Source: Pseudomonadota bacterium (GTDB lineage Bacteria; Pseudomonadota; Alphaproteobacteria; Reyranellales; Reyranellaceae). From it: 64,000 nt of DNA. A model generated the notes under the pieces. It searched no databases and had not been told where the DNA came from. It saw only the letters and a list, made by a program, of their open reading frames with translations. Below are positions 17,918 through 26,893 of the stretch, piece after piece (within the stretch, counting starts at the first letter, position 1; each line of letters starts with the position of its first letter). The DNA lies in assembly GCA_018242505.1 (NCBI GenBank), contig JAFEBU010000025.1, forward strand, positions 16,238 through 80,237. Direction: 5' to 3'. The position numbers were made by a program, and so were the translations under genes.

Positions 17918-18760
17918 TCACCCCTTGATCGCTCCCGCGGTTAGGCCGCTCACCAAATAGCGCCTGACGACGAAGGAGAATATCAGCACTGGCAGCATGA
18001 TCATGGTACCGCCGGCGGCGATGCGGCCCCATTCCCAGCCTTCGTAGTTCATGAAATTCACCACCGCGACGGGCGCCGTCATGGCGTCGGTGCGGGTCAG
18101 GATCAGAGCGAAGAAGAAATCGTTCCAGGCGAACAGGAAGCAGAGGATCGCGGTGGCCGCGAGGCCAGGGCCAGAGAGTGGCAAGATGATCTTGTAGAAG
18201 CCCTGCCACATCGTGGCGCCGTCGATCCATGCCGCTTCTTCGAGCGAGCGTGGCAGCTGGTCATAGAACGGCCGCATCATCCAGATCACCAGCGACAGGT
18301 TGAACGTCAAGTAAATCAGGACCAGGCCGGTCAGTGTGTCGAGCAGTTCGAGATAGCGGTAGGCGAGGAAGTACGGGATGGTGAAGGCGATCGGCGGCGC
18401 CATGCGACTCGCCAGGATCCACAACGTAATGGTGTTGCCACTGCGCGTCGTCCAGCGCGACAGGGCATAGGCCGCCGGCACGCCGATCACCAGAGACACA
18501 ACGGTCGAGCTGACGCTCACCACCAGGCTATTGGCGAAGGAGGTGCGGAACTCGCTGGTCCAGAGGGCGGCATAGTTGTCGAGCGTCGCGGGGAAGAACA
18601 GGCGCGGCGGCCAATGGAAGATCTCGGCATTCGTCTTGAACGACATGATCAGCAGCCAGAGGAACGGCGACAGCGCCAGGATCGCCAGCACGATGGCCAG
18701 CCCGTGTATCAGCCAGCGGTCTCTTCTCCTAGTCAACACGGAGGCCCCAGCCGACGGCAC
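17918..18760 (-). CDS. Carbohydrate-type ABC transporter permease (MalG-like)
   Basis: Inner-membrane permease of 280 residues with six predicted helices. The EAA loop that contacts the ATPase is EEAAWIDGATMWQGFYKIIL followed by PLSGPGL. The N-terminal helix is AIVLAILALSPFLWLLIMSF and the last is IMLPVLIFSFVVRRYLV. Type I importer of the MalG/UgpE (CUT1) class. Its start overlaps the 3' end of the partner permease by 32 bases, implying coupled translation. No ATP-binding subunit is encoded next to it; the following DNA to 17700 is non-coding. Confidence 0.93.
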   Translation of the reverse strand: MPSAGASVLTRRRDRWLIHGLAIVLAILALSPFLWLLIMSFKTNAEIFHWPPRLFFPATLDNYAALWTSEFRTSFANSLVVSVSSTVVSLVIGVPAAYALSRWTTRSGNTITLWILASRMAPPIAFTIPYFLAYRYLELLDTLTGLVLIYLTFNLSLVIWMMRPFYDQLPRSLEEAAWIDGATMWQGFYKIILPLSGPGLAATAILCFLFAWNDFFFALILTRTDAMTAPVAVVNFMNYEGWEWGRIAAGGTMIMLPVLIFSFVVRRYLVSGLTAGAIKG

Positions 18761-19613
18761 GGATGATGACCCAGCTCAGCACGATGGTAGCCGCCAGCAA
18801 CACCACGGTGATGGCGCTGGAGAAGCCGAGGTAGGAGAAGTTGAAGGCCTGCAGGAACGAATAGTAGTTGGTCACCTCAGTCAGGCTGCCTGGTCCGCCG
18901 TCAGTCAGGATGTAGATCAGGGGGAACGCCTTGATCGAATCAATCAGGCGGAACAGACCGGCCACCAGCAGCACGCCCTGGATGAAGGGGAGGGTGACGT
19001 GGCGTGTGAGCTGCCACGGCGAGGCACCATCGACCTTGGCGGCATCGATCAGCTCCTGCGGCAGCATCTGCAATGCCGCCAGCACCATCAGCATGGTGAA
19101 GGGAAACCACTCCCAGGTGTCGGCGATGATGATCGAGGTCAGCGCCCAGTGCGGATTGGTGATCAGCGCCGGCACGTTCCAGCCCAACGAGCGGAAGATG
19201 CCGTGCATGGGGCTGATGTCGGGTGTGTAGATCACCTTCCAGATGATGGCGACCACAATCGGCGGCAGCACCATCGGGATCAGGTAAACCGTGCGCAACG
19301 CCTCGAGCAGCCGCGACTTGATATTGAGCAGCAGCGCCAGCGCCACGCCAATCGCGAGCTGCAGGGTCACGGTCCAGAAGGAGAGTTTGATCTGCACCCA
19401 GATCGAGTTGCCCAGGCGATCGTCGGTCAGGAGCTGGCGGTAGCTGATCAGCGGGTCGGAGAAGTCCCATGCCGTCTCCGGCCGTGTCAAGTTCAGCGGC
19501 GTGAAGCTCGTCACGAGAAGATAGAGCGACGGCAACAGCGTGATGATCGCCAGTACCGCGAGCGACGGTGCGACGCAAAAGATGAAGAATCGGCGCTGAA
19601 GGCTAGAACTCAA
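18729..19613 (-). CDS. Carbohydrate-type ABC transporter permease (MalF-like)
   Basis: Partner permease of 294 residues with six helices and an EAA loop, LPQELIDAAKVDGASPWQLT followed by RHVTLPF. The N terminus has FFIFCVAPSLAVLAIITLLPSLYLLV and the last helix is AITVVLLAATIVLSWVII. MalF/UgpA (CUT1) class. Its start overlaps the binding-protein stop by 4 bases (19610-19613), and its end overlaps the next permease. All three importer genes are therefore one tightly coupled operon. Confidence 0.93.
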   Translation of the reverse strand: MSSSLQRRFFIFCVAPSLAVLAIITLLPSLYLLVTSFTPLNLTRPETAWDFSDPLISYRQLLTDDRLGNSIWVQIKLSFWTVTLQLAIGVALALLLNIKSRLLEALRTVYLIPMVLPPIVVAIIWKVIYTPDISPMHGIFRSLGWNVPALITNPHWALTSIIIADTWEWFPFTMLMVLAALQMLPQELIDAAKVDGASPWQLTRHVTLPFIQGVLLVAGLFRLIDSIKAFPLIYILTDGGPGSLTEVTNYYSFLQAFNFSYLGFSSAITVVLLAATIVLSWVIIRAVGWGLRVD

Positions 19614-20956
19614 CCCTGGTCAACCTTAAACCCGGCCTTCTGCAGATCCTGGATGGCCTCGGCCTGCGCTTGCTTCATTGCCTCGGGCGCGGCCTGCTGC
19701 TTTGTGGTGATCTTATCGATCGCGCGGTTGATCTTGTCGCCAATCTGCGGATAGACCGGCACGGTCCGGTACTTCATGTAGCCGGTCTTGCCGCCGAGCT
19801 GCAGCACCTCGAGGTAGAGTGCGGCGACGTCCTGGCCATTCAGGGTCATCACTTCCTTGAACTTGGGCGACTTAATCACCGAAGTGCGGCACACCGCAGG
19901 ATAGCCATGCTTTTCGACAATGCGGGAGATCATTTCCTTCGACAACGCCCATTTGATGAACTCCCAGGCGGCCTCTTTCTTCTTTGAGCCGGCCGGAATG
20001 CCGAGACCGTGGCTGTTGGAACCAGGAAAGTTGCCCTTGGGACCGGCGGGCATCAGAGCGAAACGCGTGGTCTTTGAGACTTTGCTCTCGGGGTCCTTGA
20101 CCAGCGGCACGCCCCAAGTGAGGGCCTGCGTGCGCATGTTGGCGCGGCCCGACATCTGGGCACGCATCGCCTGATCGTCGGAGTAGGAGAGCTGGCCGTC
20201 CGGTCCGTACTTCATCAGCAGGTTCGCATACCAGTCGGCGGAGGCGATGCCCTCGGGTGAGGCGAAAGTGGGGGTGAGATTGGTTGGCGGATCTTTGAAC
20301 ACGTTGCCACCGTTGCCCATCAGGTACGGTATCCAGTTCCAGTGATGAAGCTTGTCGGCGACGAACGCCTTGACCCCATCCTTGCCGTCGATCGCGTCGC
20401 AGACCTTGATCAAATCGTCGAAGGTCTCGGGCATCTTGAGGCCAGCCTTCTCGATCAGGTCGGCGCGCGAGGCGATGTTCAACATCGCCCCCGCCTCGTG
20501 GGTGAAAGCGAAGGTCTCGCCCTTGGCGTTCTTCATCTGCGACTGAGCACCGCTCACGAAGTCATCAGGATCCCAGTCGCCCGGCGTGTGCTTGGGATCC
20601 TTGAGGAAGGTGTCAAGCGGCGTGAACCAGCCGGCCCCAATCCAGCGGCCCGAATAGATGAACGTGATGTTGCACGCGTCAATCGCCGACCCCTTGGTCG
20701 AAAGCTCGAGGTCGGTGCGTTGGTTGTAGACAGGGAAGGCCTGCATGGTGAAGTTCACCTTGATGCCGGTCTTGTCCTGGAATTCCGGGAAATAGGCCTT
20801 CAGATACTCATAGTAGGTCGTCTGAAAGCACGAGGCGTTGATCGTCGTGCCAGTATAGGGCTTGCCGCCCTGCGCGCTGACATAGGGCGCAGCCAGCGGG
20901 ACGAATGAGGCACCGAGTGTCCCTTTTAGAATCGTACGCCGACGAAAACCGCTCAT
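19610..20956 (-). CDS. Periplasmic solute-binding protein of a sugar-type ABC importer
   Basis: Extracellular solute-binding protein (family 1, MalE/UgpB-like) of 448 residues. The N terminus has a twin-arginine-like or Sec signal (FRRRTILKGTLGASFVPLAAPYVSAQ). The mature part shows YEYLKAYFPEFQDKTGIKV, NGGNVFKDPPTNLTPTFASP and SHGLGIPAGSKKKEAAWEFIKW, the family's hinge and C-lobe landmarks. ATG 20956 has GGGAGGAAG just upstream. The gene is divergent from a GntR regulator, with a perfect palindrome between them (21009-21021). Ligand probably a sugar, polyol or glycoside; not resolvable further. Confidence 0.92.
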   Translation of the reverse strand: MSGFRRRTILKGTLGASFVPLAAPYVSAQGGKPYTGTTINASCFQTTYYEYLKAYFPEFQDKTGIKVNFTMQAFPVYNQRTDLELSTKGSAIDACNITFIYSGRWIGAGWFTPLDTFLKDPKHTPGDWDPDDFVSGAQSQMKNAKGETFAFTHEAGAMLNIASRADLIEKAGLKMPETFDDLIKVCDAIDGKDGVKAFVADKLHHWNWIPYLMGNGGNVFKDPPTNLTPTFASPEGIASADWYANLLMKYGPDGQLSYSDDQAMRAQMSGRANMRTQALTWGVPLVKDPESKVSKTTRFALMPAGPKGNFPGSNSHGLGIPAGSKKKEAAWEFIKWALSKEMISRIVEKHGYPAVCRTSVIKSPKFKEVMTLNGQDVAALYLEVLQLGGKTGYMKYRTVPVYPQIGDKINRAIDKITTKQQAAPEAMKQAQAEAIQDLQKAGFKVDQG

Positions 20957-21008
20957 GTGCTTCCTCCCGGAAGTTGATCCGCCCACCGTTTTCAGCTTGG
21001 CGCTTAGT

Positions 21009-21021
21009 TATGTCTGACATA
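21009..21021. promoter_or_regulatory. Perfect palindrome TATGTC-T-GACATA, probable GntR operator
   Basis: A 13-base perfect inverted repeat with the GTC-N-GAC core typical of FadR/FCD-type GntR operators, in the spacer between the ABC binding-protein start (20956) and the regulator start (21091). Its position argues that the regulator starts at 21091, not at the ATG (21010) inside the palindrome. Confidence 0.6.
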
Positions 21022-21090
21022 TGGTTGAGGGAGTTTGCGTTCGTGTCAACGCTCACCACGCCCACGACCTGGGAGGCCGAAAAGGTTCGT

Positions 21091-21819
21091 ATGGTGAACA
21101 AGGCCAGCGGTGCCGGACGCATCGCCGAGCAGATCGGCTCGGCTATCGTGAGTGGTGTTTATCGTCCCGACCAGCTCGTGCCTGGCGAGATCGAGCTCAG
21201 TCGACGCTTTCAAGCGAGCCGGCCAGTCGTCCGCGAGGCGCTGAAGCTTTTGTCTGCGAAGGGGCTGATCGATTCGCGCAAGCGGGCCGGTACGCGTGCC
21301 CGGTCGCGCGAGGCGTGGCATATGCTCGATGCCGACGTGCTTGCCTGGCGTCTCAAGACTGGGAAGGCCGAGCCCAAATTCGTCTTCGACTTGTTGCAGG
21401 CACGCACCGTGATAGAGCCTGCGGCGGCAGCGATGGCAGCGTTAAATCATACCGCCCGCACACTGAAGCTAATCGAGGCAGCCTTCGCGGACATGGAGGT
21501 GAGCGTCCACGATCGGGCACTGTTCGTCGAACCCGACATCCGCTTCCATAGGGCGATCCTGATTGCCACCGGCAACGACTTCATTGCGGCATTCGGAGCG
21601 CTGATTGAGACCGCCCTCGGCGCGTTTGTGCGTATTGCCTCGCGCCATGAAGGGGCGCCGGCGCCCTCGGTGCCGCTGCACCGGGATATTCTCGCTGCCA
21701 TCTGTCGACGCGATGCCGAAGGTGCGCGTGCTGCCATGCTGGTTCTGCTGAATCGCACGTCCCGCAATGCCGAGCGTAATGTCGTGAGACAGGGGAGCCG
21801 AAAGCCGAAGCGCCACTAG
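21091..21819 (+). CDS. GntR-family (FadR/FCD) regulator of the sugar importer
   Basis: A 242-residue regulator. The N-terminal winged helix shows RIAEQIGSAIVSGVYRPDQLVPGE, ELSRRFQASRPVVREALKLLSAKGL and a wing SRKRAGTRAR. The C-terminal FCD ligand domain has LLQARTVIEPAAAAMAA and DIRFHRAILIATGND, with the metal/ligand His pattern (FH in that motif, then PLHRDILAAI). ATG 21091 has AAAGG upstream. It is divergent from the ABC importer and its probable operator lies between them, so it likely represses the importer until a sugar or sugar acid binds. Confidence 0.88.
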   Translation: MVNKASGAGRIAEQIGSAIVSGVYRPDQLVPGEIELSRRFQASRPVVREALKLLSAKGLIDSRKRAGTRARSREAWHMLDADVLAWRLKTGKAEPKFVFDLLQARTVIEPAAAAMAALNHTARTLKLIEAAFADMEVSVHDRALFVEPDIRFHRAILIATGNDFIAAFGALIETALGAFVRIASRHEGAPAPSVPLHRDILAAICRRDAEGARAAMLVLLNRTSRNAERNVVRQGSRKPKRH

Positions 21820-21898
21820 TGATCGCAACGGATATCACCGGGATTTTGTATTGCAGCGCCGGTATTGTGGCTTTGCCCCATGCGCTATCGGTGGCTTT

Positions 21899-22666
21899 TC
21901 ATACCGTGCGAAAGCCGCCGTCGGCCATGACGATGCATCCCGTTACGTAGGCCGACATATCGGATGCGAGAAAAACCGCCGGTCCCGCGATATCCTCCGG
22001 TTTACCGGGCCGGTTCAGCGGAGTGTGCCGCATGACCATGGCAACCATTTCCGGGTTCTTGGCCCGTGCCTCGGCGTTGATCTTGGTCTCGATAAGTCCC
22101 GGCCCGATGGCGTTAACGCGTACACCGTCCCTGCCGAGTTCCGCCGCCAGTGCCCGCGTAAAGCCCAAAACGCCATGCTTCGAGGTTGTATATGCGGCTG
22201 AGTTTGGCCAGCTCACGTGTACAAAGGACTGGATGGAGCCGATATTGACGATTCGTCCCCTGGTCGCTCTCAACTGATCCAGGAAGGCATGCGTGACATT
22301 GAACATCCCGTCGAGGTTGATCGAGAGGATATCGTCCCAGTCCTTGGATACGGCGATTGCATTGCCGGTAATCGGGTTGCGGCGATTGATGCCCGCATTG
22401 TTAACGAGGATTGAGATGTTACCCTTGTTTGCGATTTCGGTAGCAACGGCTTTGCAGGCCTGCCGGTCTGTTACGTCGAGCTTCATGGCTGATGCTCTGC
22501 CACCCGTTGCCTCGATCAGGCCGATGGTCTCCTTTGCGGCGTCAATGTTGACGTCGAGGATGATCACACGGGCGCCTTCCCTGGCATAAGCTTGGCATAT
22601 GCCCTGTCCGATACCAGATCCGCCGCCAGTCACGGCTGCGATGTGCCCCTCAAGAAGTCCGGCCAC
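21899..22666 (-). CDS. Short-chain dehydrogenase/reductase (GG-SG-IG type)
   Basis: Classical SDR of about 255 residues: cofactor motif [15 protein letters not shown] at ILVNNAGINRR, catalytic Ser in IVNIGSIQS, and Y-x3-K in AYTTSKHG. The C terminus ends in the usual VTGCIVMADGGFRTV. Dinucleotide preference may be NAD, as residues ILDVNID end strand 2 with Asp. The start is non-ATG: GTG 22666 with GGAGGA five bases upstream gives the normal length; ATG 22759 would add an unlikely extension. It lies tail-to-tail with the GntR gene, so it may act on the imported sugar or sugar alcohol. That link is inference. Confidence 0.85.
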   Translation of the reverse strand: MAGLLEGHIAAVTGGGSGIGQGICQAYAREGARVIILDVNIDAAKETIGLIEATGGRASAMKLDVTDRQACKAVATEIANKGNISILVNNAGINRRNPITGNAIAVSKDWDDILSINLDGMFNVTHAFLDQLRATRGRIVNIGSIQSFVHVSWPNSAAYTTSKHGVLGFTRALAAELGRDGVRVNAIGPGLIETKINAEARAKNPEMVAMVMRHTPLNRPGKPEDIAGPAVFLASDMSAYVTGCIVMADGGFRTV

Positions 22667-22862
22667 GGGTTCCTCCACACAGTAGCTGGCGCGCCTGCCA
22701 CATAAGTATAGCGCACCCAGGGGCACCACCAGGAGAGACCGAAAGAGCCAGGAATCCATTTCCGGCTTGTGCGTCTCCTTAGGTCCCTAGCACTGCACTT
22801 TAAGCTGAGTAAAAATTAGGGAGCTGAGGACCATGATCGTGTCAGAGACCGGGTGACTTAGC

Positions 22863-23087
22863 GTGATACAGAATAATCTGCATAATCTGCGATTTGACCT
22901 TCCCACTCTTGAGCTCTTTGTGGCCGTGGTGGAAGAGCAGGGTATCGCCCAAGCGGCGGAAAAGAAGCACATTGCCGTATCGGTGGTTAGCCGGCGTATT
23001 TCCGATCTTGAGGCGATGCTGCAGGTTGACCTGTTGTGTCGATACCCTGCCACAGTAGCACATCAGAATGGCAAAATCAGTCAATAA
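22863..23087 (+). pseudogene. Truncated LysR-family regulator (N-terminal fragment)
   Basis: Only the DNA-binding part remains: RFDLPTLELFVAVVEEQGIAQAAEKK and the recognition helix region VSVVSRRISDLEAML, then VDLLCRYP and a stop at 23087. LysR proteins are normally about 300 residues and this has 74, with no effector-binding domain downstream in any frame I could follow. Some key residues also differ (for example GIAQAAEKK where GSFTAAA is usual). Confidence 0.7.
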
Positions 23088-23403
23088 TTGAATTATTACA
23101 ATAAGTTAGGGGCTTTTCCGCCGGGGAGGTTTCTCCCTGGCTCGCCGGCCGACGCGATGACAACTTTGCGCTGGCAGGAGGTTTTTCCGGTCAGCAAATT
23201 TCGACTTTGGTGCCGGGCGCTCAAGCCATTGAGGCGGCCCCGCTTTCACTTCCGACATTGGTCTTGGCTTAATCAGATAGACGATGAGCGCTTGGCGAAA
23301 TGCCCCTCGGGGTCTTTTCCCGTGCTGACCTGCCTGTAAATTCATAACATCGGCAATAGTCGGACCCCGGTGGTCATGATCGGCGGACTCGTCGCGGGCC
23401 TGA
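23088..23403. other. Unassigned DNA after the LysR fragment
   Basis: About 315 bases. No remainder of the LysR ligand domain and no other recognisable product on either strand. Confidence 0.5.
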
Positions 23404-23811
23404 TCAACGCTCGCGGCGCCCATGGCTTGCCGCGTCCCAGGACGCGGCCTTCTTCGCCAGCCACGCGCGGGCTTCCGGCTCCGTAGCGAACAGCGCCGCC
23501 GGCCGGTTCGAGGGCGAGATGTTGACGAAGCGCAGGAACGTCTCGCGCAGTTTCTCACTCTCGCCCACAACCGCCAGCGGCCCGCTGCCGAAATTGTCGG
23601 TGTAGGCGCTGAGCCGCGCACCCATCATCAGCACGTCGTGATCGTCGTAGATCGGATCGGCCTCCGTCGCGTCGAACAGCTTGGCGTAGCTCAGCACGTC
23701 GGCCACCACGAGGGAGTCGAAATGCTCCTCCAGCTCCTTGAGCGTCACCGGCCCCCGCGCCACGATATGAATCAGCTTCTCAGGATGGTGAATTTCCCAG
23801 TGCAGCGGCAT
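23404..23811 (-). CDS. STAS/SpoIIAA-like small cytoplasmic protein
   Basis: A 135-residue protein beginning MPLHWEIHHPEKLIHIVARGPVTL, with an alternating beta/alpha pattern (FDSLVVADVLSYAKLFDATEAD, LSAYTDNFGSGPLAVVGES, RPAALFATEPEARAWLAK) like the SpoIIAA/STAS-fold proteins common in alphaproteobacteria. No catalytic motif and no membrane segment. Function unknown; the surrounding genes (LysR fragment, MocR) give no clear link. It starts on a clean ATG at 23811. Confidence 0.6.
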   Translation of the reverse strand: MPLHWEIHHPEKLIHIVARGPVTLKELEEHFDSLVVADVLSYAKLFDATEADPIYDDHDVLMMGARLSAYTDNFGSGPLAVVGESEKLRETFLRFVNISPSNRPAALFATEPEARAWLAKKAASWDAASHGRRER

Positions 23812-24443
23812 GTCCGATTCTCACCGTAGTTGATGTCGTCATACTACTGACCCGTCACGGGCAAGGTCGAGACGCGAGTCCCCGATCTACTGAAATTCTC
23901 GCGTCCGGCTTCGCCGACTGGGCTCTCTCATGGTCGCAGTCAAGGACGAAGGACAAGCCCGTCTGCCAGCCCCCAGTAGGACTGTCATCTCTGCTCTGAG
24001 CGCGTTGTTGATTGTGACGCTTTGCACCAACACGTCCGCTCGGTGTCGATCGACCAGCCAGTCAACGATTTCGCGGACACGCGCCCGAGCCTCGATCCTA
24101 TCACGCTGCAGCCCTTACAGTCGCTCCCTAGGATCAAGCGGCGAATAGTTGAGCGCCCAAGCCGCCGGTAAGGGCAACCGGGCGCTTATAGGACTTCCGA
24201 GATGATCATGACCCGGACTCAATGTCCTGGAAATGTTCCAGTTGCACAGTTGCGGTAACGTATTTCCTCCGGACTCGTAGCTCAAGGTCACGGAAGCCAA
24301 GCGTCTGTGCCGTCCAGGCGAGGATTGACCTCGATCCAGATTTCTTCCGCAACACTCGCGTTCACTGCAGCGCCGCCCAGCATCGGCGGCTTGCCGCACA
24401 GATACGTGGGAATTTGGCGTTCCGCAGGAACGACGGAACTCTA
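23812..24443. other. Gene-poor stretch before the MocR gene
   Basis: About 630 bases. On the minus strand around 23940-24115 a short in-frame stretch (RIEARARVREIVDWLVDRHR) faintly recalls a glutathione S-transferase C-terminal domain. It is too short and isolated to call. Nothing else is recognisable. Confidence 0.4.
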
Positions 24444-25883
24444 TCAAAGCATGTAACGGCCAATCAGTTTGGCTCCGTCTATGAGTTCGGCGTTCGTCCA
24501 TGCGGCAAAGCCGAGGAAGAGCCCACGTTCCTGCGACTCGTGATGGAGCATCTCGCTTAGGGGCCGCGCAACCACGCCCAATCCGAGAAGGCGATGTGAG
24601 AGATGCCTGTCGTCCGTCAGCCCTGTATAGCGGACGAGAAGTTGCATACCGCCAGCCGGAGCATCAACTGAGAGCCGTGTGCCTACTTCCTCCGTCAGTG
24701 CTCCAATCAAGCAATCACGTCGCTCCCGGTAGAGGCGTGTCATTCGCCGAACATGAGCGAGGTAGGCACCCCGCTCGATGAACTCCGCGAGAGCCGTCTG
24801 CAATGTGGCCGATGTCAAAAGACCAAGATGGCGTTGCGCCAACTCAAAGGTCGGAATCATAGCCTCGGGGACGACCACGTAGCCGACGCGAACATCCGTG
24901 GACATCGCCTTGGAGAAGGTCCCGACATAGAAGACGAGCGCATCTGGATCGATGGCTGCCAATGCGGCCACCGGACGCCCCTCATAGTGAAACTCGCCGT
25001 CGTAATCATCTTCGATGATGGCAGCCCCAACGCTTCCGGCAAAGCGTAGGAGTTCAAGTCGGCGACCGATCGGCATCAGATAGCCCGTCGGATATTGATG
25101 GGACGGGGTGACGAAGATGAGCTTGGGCACTGGCGCATTGTCGGCGATTCTCAATCCGTCTGTATCGACCGGAACGCCAACGATTTTCGCGCCGGCCGTA
25201 AACGCCGCCGCGTAGGCACCGCCATATCCAGGACTTTCGATCCATGCGACATCGCCGGCGTCAATCATGACGCGGGCAATCAACGCCAGCCCCGCCTGAG
25301 CTGACGGCATGATAATGATCTGTTCTGGGCACGCTGAGATCCCCCGATGGGTTGCTAGATGATTCAGCAGTGCCGCCTGCAATGCCGAATCGTTGGAAGT
25401 GGGATCACTCCGCTGAAATCTGCGATTGGCGGCGTGCCTGAGGCAGCGACCCCAAATGTCATGGGGAAACTCGCGCTCATCTGCCAAACCGGGTTGAAAT
25501 GGCAATGGCCGGCCACGATAAAGCGGCGGCCAGTCGGAGCTGGCAAGGTGCTGCGCCCACGTCGAAAGCGGACGCGACACCGTATCTGGCGCGAGGTCGT
25601 CGAAACAACGAGCTGTCAGGAGAGCTGCGCCGGCGGCGACGACCGGCCGCCGGCTCTGCGACACATCAAGATAGCCCTCGGCCACGAGCTGCTCGATCGC
25701 ATACGTCACCGTATTGCGGGAAACGCCCAGCCTCGCGGCCAATGCGCGGCTGGAAGGGAGGCGTTGCCCCAATTTCAGACGTCCTTCTGAAATCAACGAC
25801 CGCAATTGCGCAGCGAGTCGGCTCGTCAATGGCCTCTCGTCCTTTCCCGACAGATCGAGAAGCCCTTCCAGGAGATCGTGCAT
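24444..25883 (-). CDS. MocR/PdxR-type regulator (GntR helix-turn-helix fused to aminotransferase domain)
   Basis: A 479-residue MocR regulator. Residues 15-85 form a GntR winged helix (RSLISEGRLKLGQRLPSSRALAARLGV, then SRNTVTYAIEQLVAEGYL). The rest is a fold-type I aminotransferase-like domain with the PLP-contact IEDDYDGEF and the Schiff-base Lys in VGTFSKAMSTDVRVGYV. Such proteins sense PLP or an amino compound. It is divergent from an EamA transporter 27-95 bases away, with a 9-bp inverted repeat between them, so it probably controls that exporter. Confidence 0.92.
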   Translation of the reverse strand: MHDLLEGLLDLSGKDERPLTSRLAAQLRSLISEGRLKLGQRLPSSRALAARLGVSRNTVTYAIEQLVAEGYLDVSQSRRPVVAAGAALLTARCFDDLAPDTVSRPLSTWAQHLASSDWPPLYRGRPLPFQPGLADEREFPHDIWGRCLRHAANRRFQRSDPTSNDSALQAALLNHLATHRGISACPEQIIIMPSAQAGLALIARVMIDAGDVAWIESPGYGGAYAAAFTAGAKIVGVPVDTDGLRIADNAPVPKLIFVTPSHQYPTGYLMPIGRRLELLRFAGSVGAAIIEDDYDGEFHYEGRPVAALAAIDPDALVFYVGTFSKAMSTDVRVGYVVVPEAMIPTFELAQRHLGLLTSATLQTALAEFIERGAYLAHVRRMTRLYRERRDCLIGALTEEVGTRLSVDAPAGGMQLLVRYTGLTDDRHLSHRLLGLGVVARPLSEMLHHESQERGLFLGFAAWTNAELIDGAKLIGRYML

Positions 25884-25885
25884 AA

Positions 25886-25932
25886 ATTGGCTCTTTTATT
25901 TTATCTAGAATGGCCCTTTCCCTAGAGCCAAT
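25886..25932. promoter_or_regulatory. Inverted repeat ATTGGCTCT...AGAGCCAAT, probable MocR operator
   Basis: Perfect 9-bp arms at 25886-25894 and 25924-25932, with 29 bases between, in the MocR/EamA divergent spacer. MocR proteins bind spaced half-sites in such spacers, which fits. It also supports a transporter start downstream of 25932. Confidence 0.55.
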
Positions 25933-25978
25933 AATGTCATTAGGCAATCTTGTCCGAAACCATGGCTCGCCGAGCAAG

Positions 25979-26893
25979 ATGCCCTCTCAAAGCCTCCCTC
26001 TTCGTCGCGCTCTCGCCGTGTTGTGCTTGGTCGTGCTGGTATGGGGCGTGAACTGGCCGATCACGAAGATGATCGTGCGCGAGGTGTCGCCGCTGTGGTC
26101 AACGGCATTTCGCTGCGCCATCGCCGCGGTTGCATTGGGGGCGCTGCTGTTGGCGCGCAGTCAGTTTATTGTTCCGAAGCGCGGCGACATCCCGGTCGTT
26201 CTCTCGACGTCGCTGTTGCATATGTCCGCCTACTCCGTGCTGGTTGCGGCCGGATTGCAATTCCTGCCTGCGGGGCGGGCGATCGTGCTTGGTTATACGA
26301 CCCCGATCTGGGTAATGATCGGTGCCCGTATTTTCCTTTCAGAGAGCATTACGGCAGGCAAAGCAATCGGTGTTGTTGCCGGTCTGGCTGGGCTAGCGGT
26401 GATCTTCAGCCCTGCCTCCCTTGACTGGACCGACCGCCACGCGCTCATCGGAACAGGGCTGATTATGCTCGCCGCTTTCTGTTGGGCCGCGAACATCATC
26501 TACGTTCGGGCGCACAAGTGGATTTCGTCTCCCTTTCAACTCGCATTTTGGCAGGTGACGCTGGCGTTCATCGTCTTGTCGGTTACAGCCTTGGCGGTCG
26601 ACGGTATCCCGCATATTGACTGGACGCCCCGCCTTATCGGCCTTCTGCTGTTCAGCGGAATAGTCTGCACCGCACTGGCGTATTGGGCTATGTCCGTCGC
26701 CAACCGCAGCCTGCCCGCTATCACGACCTCGCTCGGGCTGTTGGCGACGCCCGCGCTGGGTATTGTCAGTGGCGTCGCCATTCTCGGCGAATCGTGGGAG
26801 CCATTCCTACTCATCGCACTCGCCTTGCTCATAAGCGGAATCGCGATCGGCATTGCCGACGAGAAGCGGAAGGCCGCAAAGGTCTCTGAATGA
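25979..26893 (+). CDS. EamA-family (DMT) transporter
   Basis: Inner-membrane protein of about 304 residues with ten predicted helices in two EamA repeats. The first begins LAVLCLVVLVWGVNWPITKMIV and the second LIMLAAFCWAANIIYVRAHKW; the last helices end GVAILGESWEPFLLIALALLISG. Drug/metabolite exporters of this type export amino acids, nucleotides or metabolites. ATG 25979 leaves the whole operator upstream; ATG 25934 and 25910 are alternatives. Being divergent from a PLP-binding MocR regulator suggests an amino-acid or vitamin-B6-related substrate (inference). Confidence 0.88.
   Translation: MPSQSLPLRRALAVLCLVVLVWGVNWPITKMIVREVSPLWSTAFRCAIAAVALGALLLARSQFIVPKRGDIPVVLSTSLLHMSAYSVLVAAGLQFLPAGRAIVLGYTTPIWVMIGARIFLSESITAGKAIGVVAGLAGLAVIFSPASLDWTDRHALIGTGLIMLAAFCWAANIIYVRAHKWISSPFQLAFWQVTLAFIVLSVTALAVDGIPHIDWTPRLIGLLLFSGIVCTALAYWAMSVANRSLPAITTSLGLLATPALGIVSGVAILGESWEPFLLIALALLISGIAIGIADEKRKAAKVSE

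Noticed and set aside
21010..21090. Start of the GntR regulator at ATG 21010
   Set aside because: That ATG lies inside the perfect palindrome 21009-21021; ATG 21091 has a ribosome site and matches the family start.
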